Shown here one piece after another: positions 1 through 7,899 of a DNA stretch of 64,000 nucleotides. The stretch spans positions 1,860,001-1,924,000 of the forward strand of contig OY970069.1 in assembly GCA_963705325.1 (NCBI GenBank), written 5' to 3'. This DNA is from DATARH01 sp963705325. Lineage in GTDB: Bacteria > Pseudomonadota > Alphaproteobacteria > ATCC43930 > CGMCC-115725. Numbering within the stretch: position 1 is the stretch's first letter; each line of letters begins with the position of its first letter. A model generated the notes under the pieces. That model saw nothing but the letters and a program-made list of their open reading frames with translations. It was not told where the DNA came from and did no database searches. A program made the position numbers and the translations under genes.

Positions 1-106
1 CCTGACCTGCACTGAGCAATATTCGGAAAGTTTTTTGCACTGCTCACGCCATTTTATAGATGAATTTCTGTTGACCCGGTGACGATAGCTGGTACGGTGC
101 GACCGT

Positions 107-176
107 CGCGCCGGCTTTTGCCGGCGCGTATTGTTCTGTAAGCGCTGGGCCGGCCTTCGCCGGCGCGTGCTATTCT
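107..176 (+). repeat. Two tandem hairpin repeats in the ilvB leader
   Basis: Two 28-base units, 110-137 and 149-176, are near-identical. Each contains a GCCGGC-loop-GCCGGC hairpin (loops TTTT and CTTC) followed by GCGT and a short T-rich tail. The first hairpin extends to a perfect 9-bp stem (107-115 with 120-128). They lie within 100 bases upstream of the ilvB start, so they are probably in its 5' leader. No leader peptide rich in Ile, Leu or Val was found, so classical ilv attenuation is not supported. They may be a local duplication of a small repeat or a structured leader. Confidence 0.55.
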
Positions 177-200
177 GCGGCACAGTTTAGGGAGAGGGTC

Positions 201-1964
201 ATGCCGGCCGAGCCGATCAGCGGAGCGGACATCATCATCAAGTCGCTCGTCGATCAAGGCGTCGAGGTCGTCTTCGGTTATCCCGGCGGGGCCGTCCTGC
301 CGATCTATGACTCGCTGTTCAAGCAAAACAATCTGCGCCACGTGCTGGTGCGCCAGGAAGGCGGCGCCGTGCACGCTGCGGAGGGCTACGCGCGCTCGAC
401 TGGCAAGGTCGGCGTCGTGCTGGTGACGAGCGGTCCGGGCGCGACCAACGCGGTGACCGGTCTCACCGACGCGCTGATGGACTCGGTGCCGGTCGTGTGT
501 CTCACCGGCCAGGTGCCGACGCACCTCATCGGCAACGACGCGTTCCAGGAAGCCGACACCACCGGCATCACCCGGCCATGTACCAAGCACAATTATCTGG
601 TGCGCGACGTGCGTGACCTCGCCCAGGTCATGCATGAGGCCTTCTACATTGCCAAAAGCGGCCGGCCAGGCCCGGTGGTGATCGACTTGCCCAAGGACGT
701 GCTGTTCGCGACGACGCCGTACGATCCGCCCAAATCCGTCGAGCACAAGAGCTACCGGCCGCAGACAAAGCCTGATCCGAAGCGCATCGACGAGGCCCTG
801 GCGCTGATCGCCAAGGCCGAGCGGCCGCTGATCTATGGCGGCGGCGGGCTGATCAATTCGGGGCCGGAGACCTGCACCCGCTTTGCCGAGTTCGTGCGCC
901 TGGTCGACGCGCCCTGCACGCTGACCCTGATGGGCCTCGGCGCGCTGCCGGCGAGCGACCCGCATTTTCTCGGCATGGTCGGCATGCACGGCACCTTCGA
1001 AGCCAACAACGCCATGCACGATTGCGACGTCATGGTCGCGGTCGGCTCGCGCTTCGACGACCGGGTGACCGGGCGGCTCAACGCCTTCTCGCCCAACTCG
1101 AAGAAGATCCACATCGACATCGACCCCAGCTCGATCAACAAGAACGTGCGGGTCGACGTGCCGATCGTCGCCGATTGCGGCGAGGCGCTGGCGGCGCTGC
1201 TCGCGGGCTGGCCCAAAGTGGCGCCGAAGCGCCCGCCGGCGGGCCGCGCCAGATGGTGGGGCCAGATCGAGGAGTGGCAGGCGCGCGACTGCCTGCGCTA
1301 CGACAAGAGCAAGAAGGACGTCATCAAGCCGCAATACGCGCTCGAGCGCCTCTATGCGCTGACCAAGGATCGCGATCCCTTTATTACTACCGAGGTCGGC
1401 CAGCACCAGATGTGGGCGGCGCAATTTCTCAAATTCGAGAAGCCGTACCACTGGATGACCTCGGGCGGCCTCGGCACGATGGGCTATGGGCTGCCGGCCG
1501 CGGTCGGGGTGCAGGTCGCGCATCCCGACGCGCTCGTCATCGACGTCGCCGGCGAGGCGTCGATCCTGATGAACATCCAGGAGATGTCGACGATCAACCA
1601 ATACCGGCTGCCGGTGAAGGTCTTCATCCTCAACAACCAGTACATGGGCATGGTGCGGCAGTGGCAGGAACTGCTGCATGGCGGGCGCTACTCCGAGAGC
1701 TACACCGCGGCGCTGCCCGATTTCGTCAAGCTCGCCGAGGCGTTCGGCGCCCATGGCATGCGGGTCACCAAGCCCTCCGAACTCGATGCCGCGATCCGCT
1801 ACATGGTCGACACGCCGGGCGCGGTGGTGATGGACATCGCGGTCGACGAGCTCGAGAACTGCTTCCCGATGATCCCCTCCGGCGCGGCCCATAACGAGAT
1901 GCTGCTCGGCCCCGAGGACGAGGCAAAACGGCCGGTCTCGGAAGAGGGCATGGTGCTGGTGTAG
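201..1964 (+). CDS. ilvB: Acetolactate synthase large (catalytic) subunit
   Basis: This 587-residue protein is the ThDP- and FAD-dependent catalytic subunit of acetohydroxyacid synthase. It makes 2-acetolactate or 2-aceto-2-hydroxybutyrate in the first common step of branched-chain amino acid synthesis. It has the family's three domains: N-terminal ThDP domain (about 5-170), central domain (190-330) and C-terminal ThDP domain (380-550). The catalytic Glu is residue 53 in RQEGGAVHAAEGYAR. The C-terminal ThDP motif has the GEASILMN form I associate with alphaproteobacterial enzymes. The ATG at 201 follows a GGAGAG ribosome site at about 191. ilvN starts 2 bases after the stop, then ilvC, forming an ilvBNC operon. 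Length is normal. Confidence 0.97.
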   Translation: MPAEPISGADIIIKSLVDQGVEVVFGYPGGAVLPIYDSLFKQNNLRHVLVRQEGGAVHAAEGYARSTGKVGVVLVTSGPGATNAVTGLTDALMDSVPVVCLTGQVPTHLIGNDAFQEADTTGITRPCTKHNYLVRDVRDLAQVMHEAFYIAKSGRPGPVVIDLPKDVLFATTPYDPPKSVEHKSYRPQTKPDPKRIDEALALIAKAERPLIYGGGGLINSGPETCTRFAEFVRLVDAPCTLTLMGLGALPASDPHFLGMVGMHGTFEANNAMHDCDVMVAVGSRFDDRVTGRLNAFSPNSKKIHIDIDPSSINKNVRVDVPIVADCGEALAALLAGWPKVAPKRPPAGRARWWGQIEEWQARDCLRYDKSKKDVIKPQYALERLYALTKDRDPFITTEVGQHQMWAAQFLKFEKPYHWMTSGGLGTMGYGLPAAVGVQVAHPDALVIDVAGEASILMNIQEMSTINQYRLPVKVFILNNQYMGMVRQWQELLHGGRYSESYTAALPDFVKLAEAFGAHGMRVTKPSELDAAIRYMVDTPGAVVMDIAVDELENCFPMIPSGAAHNEMLLGPEDEAKRPVSEEGMVLV

Positions 1965-1966
1965 GC

Positions 1967-2471
1967 GTGGCTGAGATCGAGCGCCACACCATTGCGGTTC
2001 TGGTCGACAACGAGCCGGGTATCTTGGCGCGCGTCGTTGGCCTGTTTTCCGGGCGCGGCTACAATATCGACAGCCTGACCGTCGCCGAGGTCGACAAGGC
2101 CGCCAATCTGTCGCGGATCACCGTCGTGACCACCGGCACGCGGATGATCATCGAGCAGATCAAGGCGCAGTTGTCGCGTCTCGTGCCGGTGCGCAAGGTG
2201 CATGATTTGACCGACGAGGGCCCGCACGTCGAACGCGAGCTGGCGCTGATCAAGGTGGTCGGCAAGGGCGAGCACCGGATCGAATCGCTGCGTCTCGCCG
2301 ACATGTTCCGCGCCCGCGTCATCGAACTCGACGACCGAGAGCTTTGTGTTCGAGATGACCGGGTCGTCCGAAAAGCTCAATGCGTTTATTACGTTGATGG
2401 AACCTTTGGGCTTGGTCGAAGTATCACGCACCGGTGCGGTGGCGATCGCCCGCGGCCCCGGCCAGTTCTAG
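1967..2471 (+). pseudogene. ilvN: Acetolactate synthase small (regulatory) subunit, frameshifted
   Basis: The regulatory subunit binds the catalytic subunit and carries the valine-feedback ACT domain (about residues 5-80: HTIAVLVDNEPGILARVVG). A GTG start at 1967 lies just past the ilvB stop. The reading frame is intact to about codon 120 and then shifts. Removing one A from GAAC at 2325-2326 restores VIDSTTESFVFEMTG and a normal C-terminus to the TAG at 2469-2471, just before the ilvC ribosome site. Read as it stands, translation runs on to 2527, into ilvC. All of the expected C-terminal sequence is present in the +1 frame, so this is either a sequencing insertion or a very recent mutation. 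Confidence 0.9.
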
Positions 2472-2493
2472 AATTCGCACGAAGGAGAGTGCC

Positions 2494-3513
2494 ATGCGCG
2501 TTTATTACGATCGCGACGCCGATGTGAACCTGATCAAGGCGAAGAAGGTCGCGGTCATCGGCTATGGCAGCCAGGGCAACGCCCACGCCAACAATCTGCG
2601 CGACAGCGGGGTCAAGGATGTCGTCGTCGCGCTGCGCCCGGGCTCGGCTTCGGCGGTGAAGGCCGAGACGGCCGGGATCAAGGTGCTCACCCCGGCCGAG
2701 GCCGCGAAATGGGCCGATGTCGTCATGGTGTTGGCCCCCGACGAGCTGCAGGCGGCGCTCTACAATTCCGACCTCAAGCCCAACATGCGCGAGGGCACCG
2801 CGCTGGCTTTCGCCCACGGGCTCAGCATCCATTTCCGCCTGATCGAGCCGCGTCCCGACATGGACGTCTTCATGATCGCGCCAAAAGGCCCCGGCCACAC
2901 CGTGCGTTCGGAATACCAGCGTGGCGGCGGCGTCCCCTGCCTCGTCGCGGTCGATCAGAACCCGTCGGGCAACGCGCTCGAGATCGCGCTCTCCTATGCC
3001 TGCGCGATCGGCGGCGGCCGCGCCGGGGTTATCGAGACCAGCTTCCGCGAGGAATGCGAGACCGATCTGTTCGGCGAGCAATCGGTGCTGTGCGGCGGCC
3101 TCACCAGCCTGATCGTCGCCGGCTACGAGACGCTGGTCGAAGCCGGCTACGCGCCCGAGATGGCCTATTTCGAGTGCCTGCACGAGGTGAAGCTGATCGT
3201 CGACCTGATCTACGAGGGCGGCATCGCCAACATGCGCTACTCGATCTCGAACACCGCCGAATACGGCGATTACACGCGCGGCGAGCGGGTGATCAGCCCC
3301 GCGGTCAAGGAGGAGATGAAGCGCATCCTTGCCGACATCCAGTCCGGTCGTTTCGCCAAGGAGTGGGTGCTTGAGAATGCCGCCGGGCAGCCGAGCTTCA
3401 AGGCGATGCGCCGCCGCGCCGCCGAGCACGACATCGAGAAGGTCGGCGAGCGGCTGCGGGCGATGATGCCGTGGATCAAGCAGAACGCGCTGGTCGACAG
3501 GACGAAGAACTGA
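2494..3513 (+). CDS. ilvC: Ketol-acid reductoisomerase (NADP+)
   Basis: This 339-residue class I enzyme converts acetohydroxyacids to 2,3-dihydroxyacids with NADPH and Mg2+, the step after IlvBN. The N-terminal Rossmann fold has GYGSQG at residues 23-28. The AFAHGLSIH segment and the acidic EECETDLFGEQ metal site of the C-terminal knotted domain are intact. The ATG at 2494 is chosen because GAAGGAGAG lies directly upstream (2481-2489); an in-frame upstream extension to 2434 only overlaps ilvN. It is the third gene of ilvBNC. Confidence 0.97.
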   Translation: MRVYYDRDADVNLIKAKKVAVIGYGSQGNAHANNLRDSGVKDVVVALRPGSASAVKAETAGIKVLTPAEAAKWADVVMVLAPDELQAALYNSDLKPNMREGTALAFAHGLSIHFRLIEPRPDMDVFMIAPKGPGHTVRSEYQRGGGVPCLVAVDQNPSGNALEIALSYACAIGGGRAGVIETSFREECETDLFGEQSVLCGGLTSLIVAGYETLVEAGYAPEMAYFECLHEVKLIVDLIYEGGIANMRYSISNTAEYGDYTRGERVISPAVKEEMKRILADIQSGRFAKEWVLENAAGQPSFKAMRRRAAEHDIEKVGERLRAMMPWIKQNALVDRTKN

Positions 3514-3550
3514 GCCGTGATTCTGGCGCGCGGGCGCGCAAGAAATTGTG

Positions 3551-3642
3551 TCCCTCCCCCGGGCGTGACCCGGGGGTCCACGTCTTTATTTGCAGATGGC
3601 AGGACACAAGACGTGGATGGCCGGATCAAGTCCGGCCAAGGG
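3551..3642. repeat. Palindromic intergenic repeat element, copy 1
   Basis: This element has a central inverted repeat, CCACGTCTT (3578-3586) and AAGACGTGG (3608-3616), flanked on each side by its own GC-rich palindrome. The left one is CCCGGGCGTGACCCGGG-like (about 3557-3576) and the right one is GGCCGGATCAAGTCCGGCC (3619-3637). The same layout, with the same 9-base central arms, occurs again at 45522-45619. This is a REP/RIME-like cruciform repeat lying between ilvC and the glgA ribosome site. It is noncoding and could also act as a transcription barrier. Confidence 0.8.
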
Positions 3643-3657
3643 ACGTGAGGAGCGGCG

Positions 3658-5124
3658 TTGGCCCGAGGCCGCCGCACGCCACTTCGCGTCCTCCATGTCG
3701 CGGCCGAGCTCTACCCGTGGGTCAAGACTGGCGGGCTCGGCGACGTGCTGGCGGCGCTGCCGTCGGCGCTCGTCGCGCAAGGGGTGGATGCAAGGCTGTG
3801 CCTGCCCGGATTCCCCGCCTTTCTCGACGCGTTTTCCACCAGCGATGTGGTGCGGCTGCAAACCCCGTTTGCCGCCGAGCGAATTCGGGTCGCGTCGGCG
3901 TATCTTCCCGGCGGCCGGGTCGGCGCTTATCTGGTTGATCATCCCCCGTTTTACGACCGCGCCGGCGGTCCCTATGGCGGGCCTGATGGGCGCGAATGGC
4001 CCGACAATCTCCGCCGGTTCGGCCTGCTTTCGTGGGTCGCGGCGGCGCTTGGCCAAGGCGCCGACCCGAACTGGCGGCCCGACATCGTTCATGCGCACGA
4101 TTGGCATGCCGGGCTCGCGCCGGCCTATCTGAAAGCGCAGGCCGAACCCGTCGCCGGCGTGATGACAATCCACAACCTGGCGTATACCGGGTATTTTCCG
4201 GCTGGCGTGTTTCCCGAGCTATCGCTGCCGCCGCCGTTCTTCGGCATCGATGGCGTTGAGTTCTATGGCGGCGTGTCGTTTTTGAAAGCGGGTCTCGCCT
4301 ACGCCGACCGGCTGACGACGGTAAGCCCGACCTATGCCGCGGAAATCCAGACATCCGAGTTTGGCAACGGACTCGACGGCTTTCTGCGCCGCCGCGCCGG
4401 TGTGTTGAGCGGTATCCTCAACGGGGTCGATCCGCAGGTCTGGGATCCGGCAAACGACCCGGCCTTGCCGGCACCCTACGGCATCGACGATGCCGACAAG
4501 GGCAAGGCGGCGGCCAAGGCGGCGTTGCGCCAGCGCTTCTACCTTGCCGAGACCGCTGGGCCGCTTTTCGGCGTGGTCAGCCGCCTGACCCCGCAGAAGG
4601 GGCTCGACCTCCTGCTCGACGCGGTGCCCGATTTGGTCGGCGGGGGCGCGCAACTCGTGTTGCTCGGTAGCGGCGACCCTGACCTCGAGGCCGGCTTCGG
4701 CGCCGCGGCGCGGGAGTTTCACGGCAGACTCGGTGTCGAGATCGGCTATGACGAGGCGCTGTCGCGCCTGATCATCGCCGGGTCCGACGTCATCGTCGTG
4801 CCGTCGCGCTTCGAGCCGTGCGGGCTGACCCAGCTTTACGCGCTGCGCTATGGTTCGCTGCCGCTGGTGCGCCGCACCGGCGGGCTTGCCGACACCGTCG
4901 TCGACGCGACCCCCGCTCATCTGCGCGGCAAGACGGCGACCGGCTTTGTGTTCGACGACCCGACGCCCGGGGCGCTGGTCGCGGCGCTGGCGCGCGCCTG
5001 TGCGCTCTACAGCGACCGCCGCCGCTGGCGGCAGATGATGCGCACGGCGATGGCGCAGGATTTCAGCTGGGCGCGATCGGCCCGGCAATACGCGGCGCTG
5101 TACCGGGAATTGGCGGCTAGTTAA
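3658..5124 (+). CDS. glgA: Glycogen synthase, ADP-glucose dependent (GT5)
   Basis: This 488-residue GT-B glucosyltransferase adds glucose from ADP-glucose to alpha-1,4-glucan. The ADP-glucose motif KTGGLGD is at residues 23-29, DIVHAHDWHAGLAPAYL is present, and the C-terminal GT1-type region has SRFEPCGLTQLYALRYG. The start is TTG at 3658, preceded by GTGAGGAG at 3645-3652; homology begins at once (VLHVAAELYPWVKTGG), so an upstream ATG is unlikely. glgB, glgC and glgX are absent from the flanks, so the gene is isolated here. Its stop overlaps by 4 bases the stop of the convergent formyltransferase gene. Confidence 0.94.
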   Translation: MARGRRTPLRVLHVAAELYPWVKTGGLGDVLAALPSALVAQGVDARLCLPGFPAFLDAFSTSDVVRLQTPFAAERIRVASAYLPGGRVGAYLVDHPPFYDRAGGPYGGPDGREWPDNLRRFGLLSWVAAALGQGADPNWRPDIVHAHDWHAGLAPAYLKAQAEPVAGVMTIHNLAYTGYFPAGVFPELSLPPPFFGIDGVEFYGGVSFLKAGLAYADRLTTVSPTYAAEIQTSEFGNGLDGFLRRRAGVLSGILNGVDPQVWDPANDPALPAPYGIDDADKGKAAAKAALRQRFYLAETAGPLFGVVSRLTPQKGLDLLLDAVPDLVGGGAQLVLLGSGDPDLEAGFGAAAREFHGRLGVEIGYDEALSRLIIAGSDVIVVPSRFEPCGLTQLYALRYGSLPLVRRTGGLADTVVDATPAHLRGKTATGFVFDDPTPGALVAALARACALYSDRRRWRQMMRTAMAQDFSWARSARQYAALYRELAAS

Positions 5125-6056
5125 CCCCCCAAGATCGTCCCGGCTTCGATCCCGGCCTCGCTCGACTTGATCTTGGCGCCGTCGTCGACGCGCACGCGCT
5201 GCGCCTCGATGAACCCGCCCTGGCAGTGGATGCGGATACCGTCTGGGCCGGACGACACCACCTCGCCCAGCTTCTTGCCGCGCACCGCGCCAAAGGTCGG
5301 CGCCATCACCTTTTTCGCGTCGAAGATGTAGAGCTTTTTGTCGCCATCCTCGGACTTTAGCGTCGTCCACGCGCCCGGCGCCGGGTTGCAGCCGCGGATC
5401 AGGTCGTAGACGAAATCGACGTGGTTGGCCCAGTTGATCTCGCTCTCGGCCGCGCGCACCCAGCCTTCATAGGTGGCTTCGCTCTCCTCTTGCGTCCATT
5501 CCGTGGCGCGCCCGCCGGTGACGAGGTCGGCGGCCTGCACCAGCGCCTCGACCCCCAGCGGGAAGATCTTGTCGAAATAAAGCGAGGCGGCGGTGTCGTC
5601 GGGGCCGATCGGCACCCGCTTCTGCAGGATCACCGGGCCCTCGTCGAGCCCCGGGGTCGGGCGGAAGATGGTGAGCCCGGTCTCCTTGCGGCCGCGGATG
5701 ATCGCCCAAGGGATCGAGGCCGGCCCGCGATGCAGCGGCAGGAGCGACGGGTGAAACTGGATCATCCCGTGCTTGGGGATGGCGCAGAACTCGGGCGGCG
5801 CGAACAGCAGCACATAGGCCATGACGCCGATATCGGCGTTGAGCTCCTTGAGCGCCGCCTGCGCCTCGGGGTCGGAGTATTTCGGGAAGCGATAGACCGG
5901 CAGCTTCTTCTCCTCGGCCGCCTGGACCAGCGGGTCGGGCCGCGCGCCCGGCTTCTCCGGCGCGGCGAAGACGCCGACGATCGTGTCGCCGCGGGCGATG
6001 AATGCCTCCATCACCGACTTGCCGAAGGCCTGCTGTCCGACGATCACGATACGCAT
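5121..6056 (-). CDS. Formyltransferase-family protein (10-formyl-THF hydrolase/Fmt-like)
   Basis: This 311-residue protein has the formyl_trans_N fold and a C-terminal OB-like domain. Catalytic residues are His102 in FHPSLLPLHRG and Asp138 in GLDEGPVILQ. Spacing and flanks (MRIVIVGQQAFGKSV, ATYEGW, INWANH, IRGCNPAPGAWT) look closer to the folate-binding hydrolase domain of 10-formyl-THF dehydrogenase (catalytic His106/Asp142, as I recall) than to housekeeping Fmt. It probably acts on 10-formyltetrahydrofolate; whether it hydrolyses it or transfers the formyl group is not decided by sequence. The ATG at 6056 is chosen because homology begins at MRIVIVG; an open frame upstream to 6161 lacks similarity. 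Confidence 0.85.
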   Translation of the reverse strand: MRIVIVGQQAFGKSVMEAFIARGDTIVGVFAAPEKPGARPDPLVQAAEEKKLPVYRFPKYSDPEAQAALKELNADIGVMAYVLLFAPPEFCAIPKHGMIQFHPSLLPLHRGPASIPWAIIRGRKETGLTIFRPTPGLDEGPVILQKRVPIGPDDTAASLYFDKIFPLGVEALVQAADLVTGGRATEWTQEESEATYEGWVRAAESEINWANHVDFVYDLIRGCNPAPGAWTTLKSEDGDKKLYIFDAKKVMAPTFGAVRGKKLGEVVSSGPDGIRIHCQGGFIEAQRVRVDDGAKIKSSEAGIEAGTILGG

Positions 6057-6291
6057 CTCTGGTCCTCCGCTGCGCTGCTCCTGCCACAGAGTTCCACGCG
6101 ATGCCGGGCGTAGCAAGGGCCGCCGCACTGGGTGGCGCGCGCTGCGCCGCGATCCCCGCACCGCACGGTCTGACGGGTCGAAAGGTCAACTGCTATCATT
6201 GGCTACGGGTGCTATCCTGCCAGGAGCAGCCGGGCGATCCCGCTGTGTCGGTGTAACTCAGTTGCGCCGAGTTCACTGATGGCGCAATGGA

Positions 6292-7851
6292 ATGCTTACC
6301 CATAAGGGTCCCGTGCTGCCGACCGCGTCTGTGACGGCCTCAACGCGCCCTGCGATCCGATCGCGGCACGATGTTGGCACACGGCCTTGGGGCGTGCCTT
6401 CACCAGTGCAAGCCACGGCCCTCCTTGTCGCCATCACCACGATCGGCGCGGCCCTCAGCTTTTATAGAATCGGGGTTTTGTCGTTTTGGACAGACGAACT
6501 ATTTACAGCTGTATTTATTGACCATCCCCTGAATAAAATTTGGGGCGCCTTATGGCCCAGCGAAACAAATATGATCCTTTATTATTGCATCGTGCATGTT
6601 TGGGAGAATTTATTTACAAATCCGTCGGACGGTACGCTGCGCTCCATCTCCGCGCTATGCTCGACCGCTGCTATTCCAGCGGTTTACGCCTTGGCCCTCG
6701 TGCTCAGCCAGGACAAAAACCTCGGCAGGGCAGCCGGCTTGGTGGCTGCCCTGCTGTTTTCCCTCAACAGCTTCCGCATACAATATTCGCAAGAATTGCG
6801 TTCCTATAGCCTTGCGCTGTGTTTCGGGGTTATCTCAAGTGCTCTTTTTGTCATGTGCTGCAAGAAACCGAAATCGATCGCGTTGTGGGTTGTCTATGTG
6901 GTTAGCGCGACTGCCGGTATTTATTCTCATGATTTAATCGGGCTTTTGATCGCGGCCCACGTCACGTCTCTCCTGGTTCTGTTCGTGTCCGGTTCTCGAT
7001 CGCCTCTGATCCCGGCCATCGTCAGTTACTTGGTTATCTTGCTGCTCATCTCACCGTTAATTCAGGCGGCCGTAATACAGGGAACGGCGTTTTTGGCATG
7101 GATCAAGGTCCCGTCACTGACCGATATCGTGTATTTCGCCACCCAATTCACCGGCGGCGATGGCGTTTCGCTTCTGCTGTTTTATTTGTTTGGGGTGATG
7201 TTGACGATAGTCCTGTCGCGGAGGGAAAATTCTAAATATATCAACGATTATTGGGTTATTATATTCACGGCATCATGTTTGTTTTTGCCATTTATAGTGT
7301 GTATGATTTTAACATATTCGTGGGTTCCGTTTTTCTGTGATCGCTACTTTCTTCCGTCTCTCCCCTACCTGACGGTGTTTGTTGCTTTCGGGATAGCCAG
7401 GCTCGTGTTGAGCGGCCGTCTGGTTGCGAAATTTGGTGGAGCAGCGCTGCTCCTGGCCTTGAGCACCCTGTCGGCCCTCGGCGCGGCGAATTACTACACG
7501 ACCGCAACGAAAGAGGATTGGCGATCGCTCACGGCATTCCTGGTTACCGAGTGCGTGCAGGCGGACACTCTTCGCCTTTACTACCCGGATTGGTCGCATG
7601 ACCTGCCGCTGCACTACTCGACGCAAGTCGGGACGCAGGACAGGGCGCTGGAGCAGATGCTTGAGCATCCGGATGCGGATGCCGCGGCGGCGGTGAGGGC
7701 CACGGACTACCGAAAGATCTGTTTGATCGTGAGCCCGGAGGGCAGCCCCGAGCAGCGGCAAACAGTGCGTTCACTAGTTCAGGCGAACTACCCCAAGGCG
7801 ACGCCCTACAAATTTGCCGGCGATATGGAAGTTGACGTCTACGTCAAATGA
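6292..7851 (+). CDS. GT39-like polytopic membrane glycosyltransferase
   Basis: This 519-residue integral membrane protein has about ten predicted helices and a soluble C-terminal region from about residue 415. The first luminal loop has FWTDELFTA with the adjacent acidic pair Asp68-Glu69, a signature of ArnT/PMT-like (GT-C) transferases that use polyprenyl-phosphate sugars. A substrate cannot be assigned. The central part (about 6480-7340) is distinctly AT-rich, with TTA, ATA and AAT codons unlike neighbouring genes, which points to horizontal acquisition. The start is uncertain: ATG at 6292 lacks a strong ribosome site. It is flanked by unrelated genes and is probably monocistronic. Confidence 0.75.
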   Translation: MLTHKGPVLPTASVTASTRPAIRSRHDVGTRPWGVPSPVQATALLVAITTIGAALSFYRIGVLSFWTDELFTAVFIDHPLNKIWGALWPSETNMILYYCIVHVWENLFTNPSDGTLRSISALCSTAAIPAVYALALVLSQDKNLGRAAGLVAALLFSLNSFRIQYSQELRSYSLALCFGVISSALFVMCCKKPKSIALWVVYVVSATAGIYSHDLIGLLIAAHVTSLLVLFVSGSRSPLIPAIVSYLVILLLISPLIQAAVIQGTAFLAWIKVPSLTDIVYFATQFTGGDGVSLLLFYLFGVMLTIVLSRRENSKYINDYWVIIFTASCLFLPFIVCMILTYSWVPFFCDRYFLPSLPYLTVFVAFGIARLVLSGRLVAKFGGAALLLALSTLSALGAANYYTTATKEDWRSLTAFLVTECVQADTLRLYYPDWSHDLPLHYSTQVGTQDRALEQMLEHPDADAAAAVRATDYRKICLIVSPEGSPEQRQTVRSLVQANYPKATPYKFAGDMEVDVYVK

Positions 7852-7899
7852 GGGACCAGCGCAGTTACGCCGTCGTAAAATCGCCGGCACTCACGAGTG

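Noticed and set aside
1..200. Transcription attenuator with leader peptide for ilvBNC
   Set aside because: Short in-frame peptides in this stretch (for example from the ATG at 60) lack runs of Ile, Leu or Val, so the classical mechanism is not supported.
54..1892. Long open frame antisense to ilvB
   Set aside because: It is the GC-driven shadow of a strongly conserved gene; the translation is low-complexity (His/Arg/Asp-rich) with no domain, and overlaps ilvB entirely.
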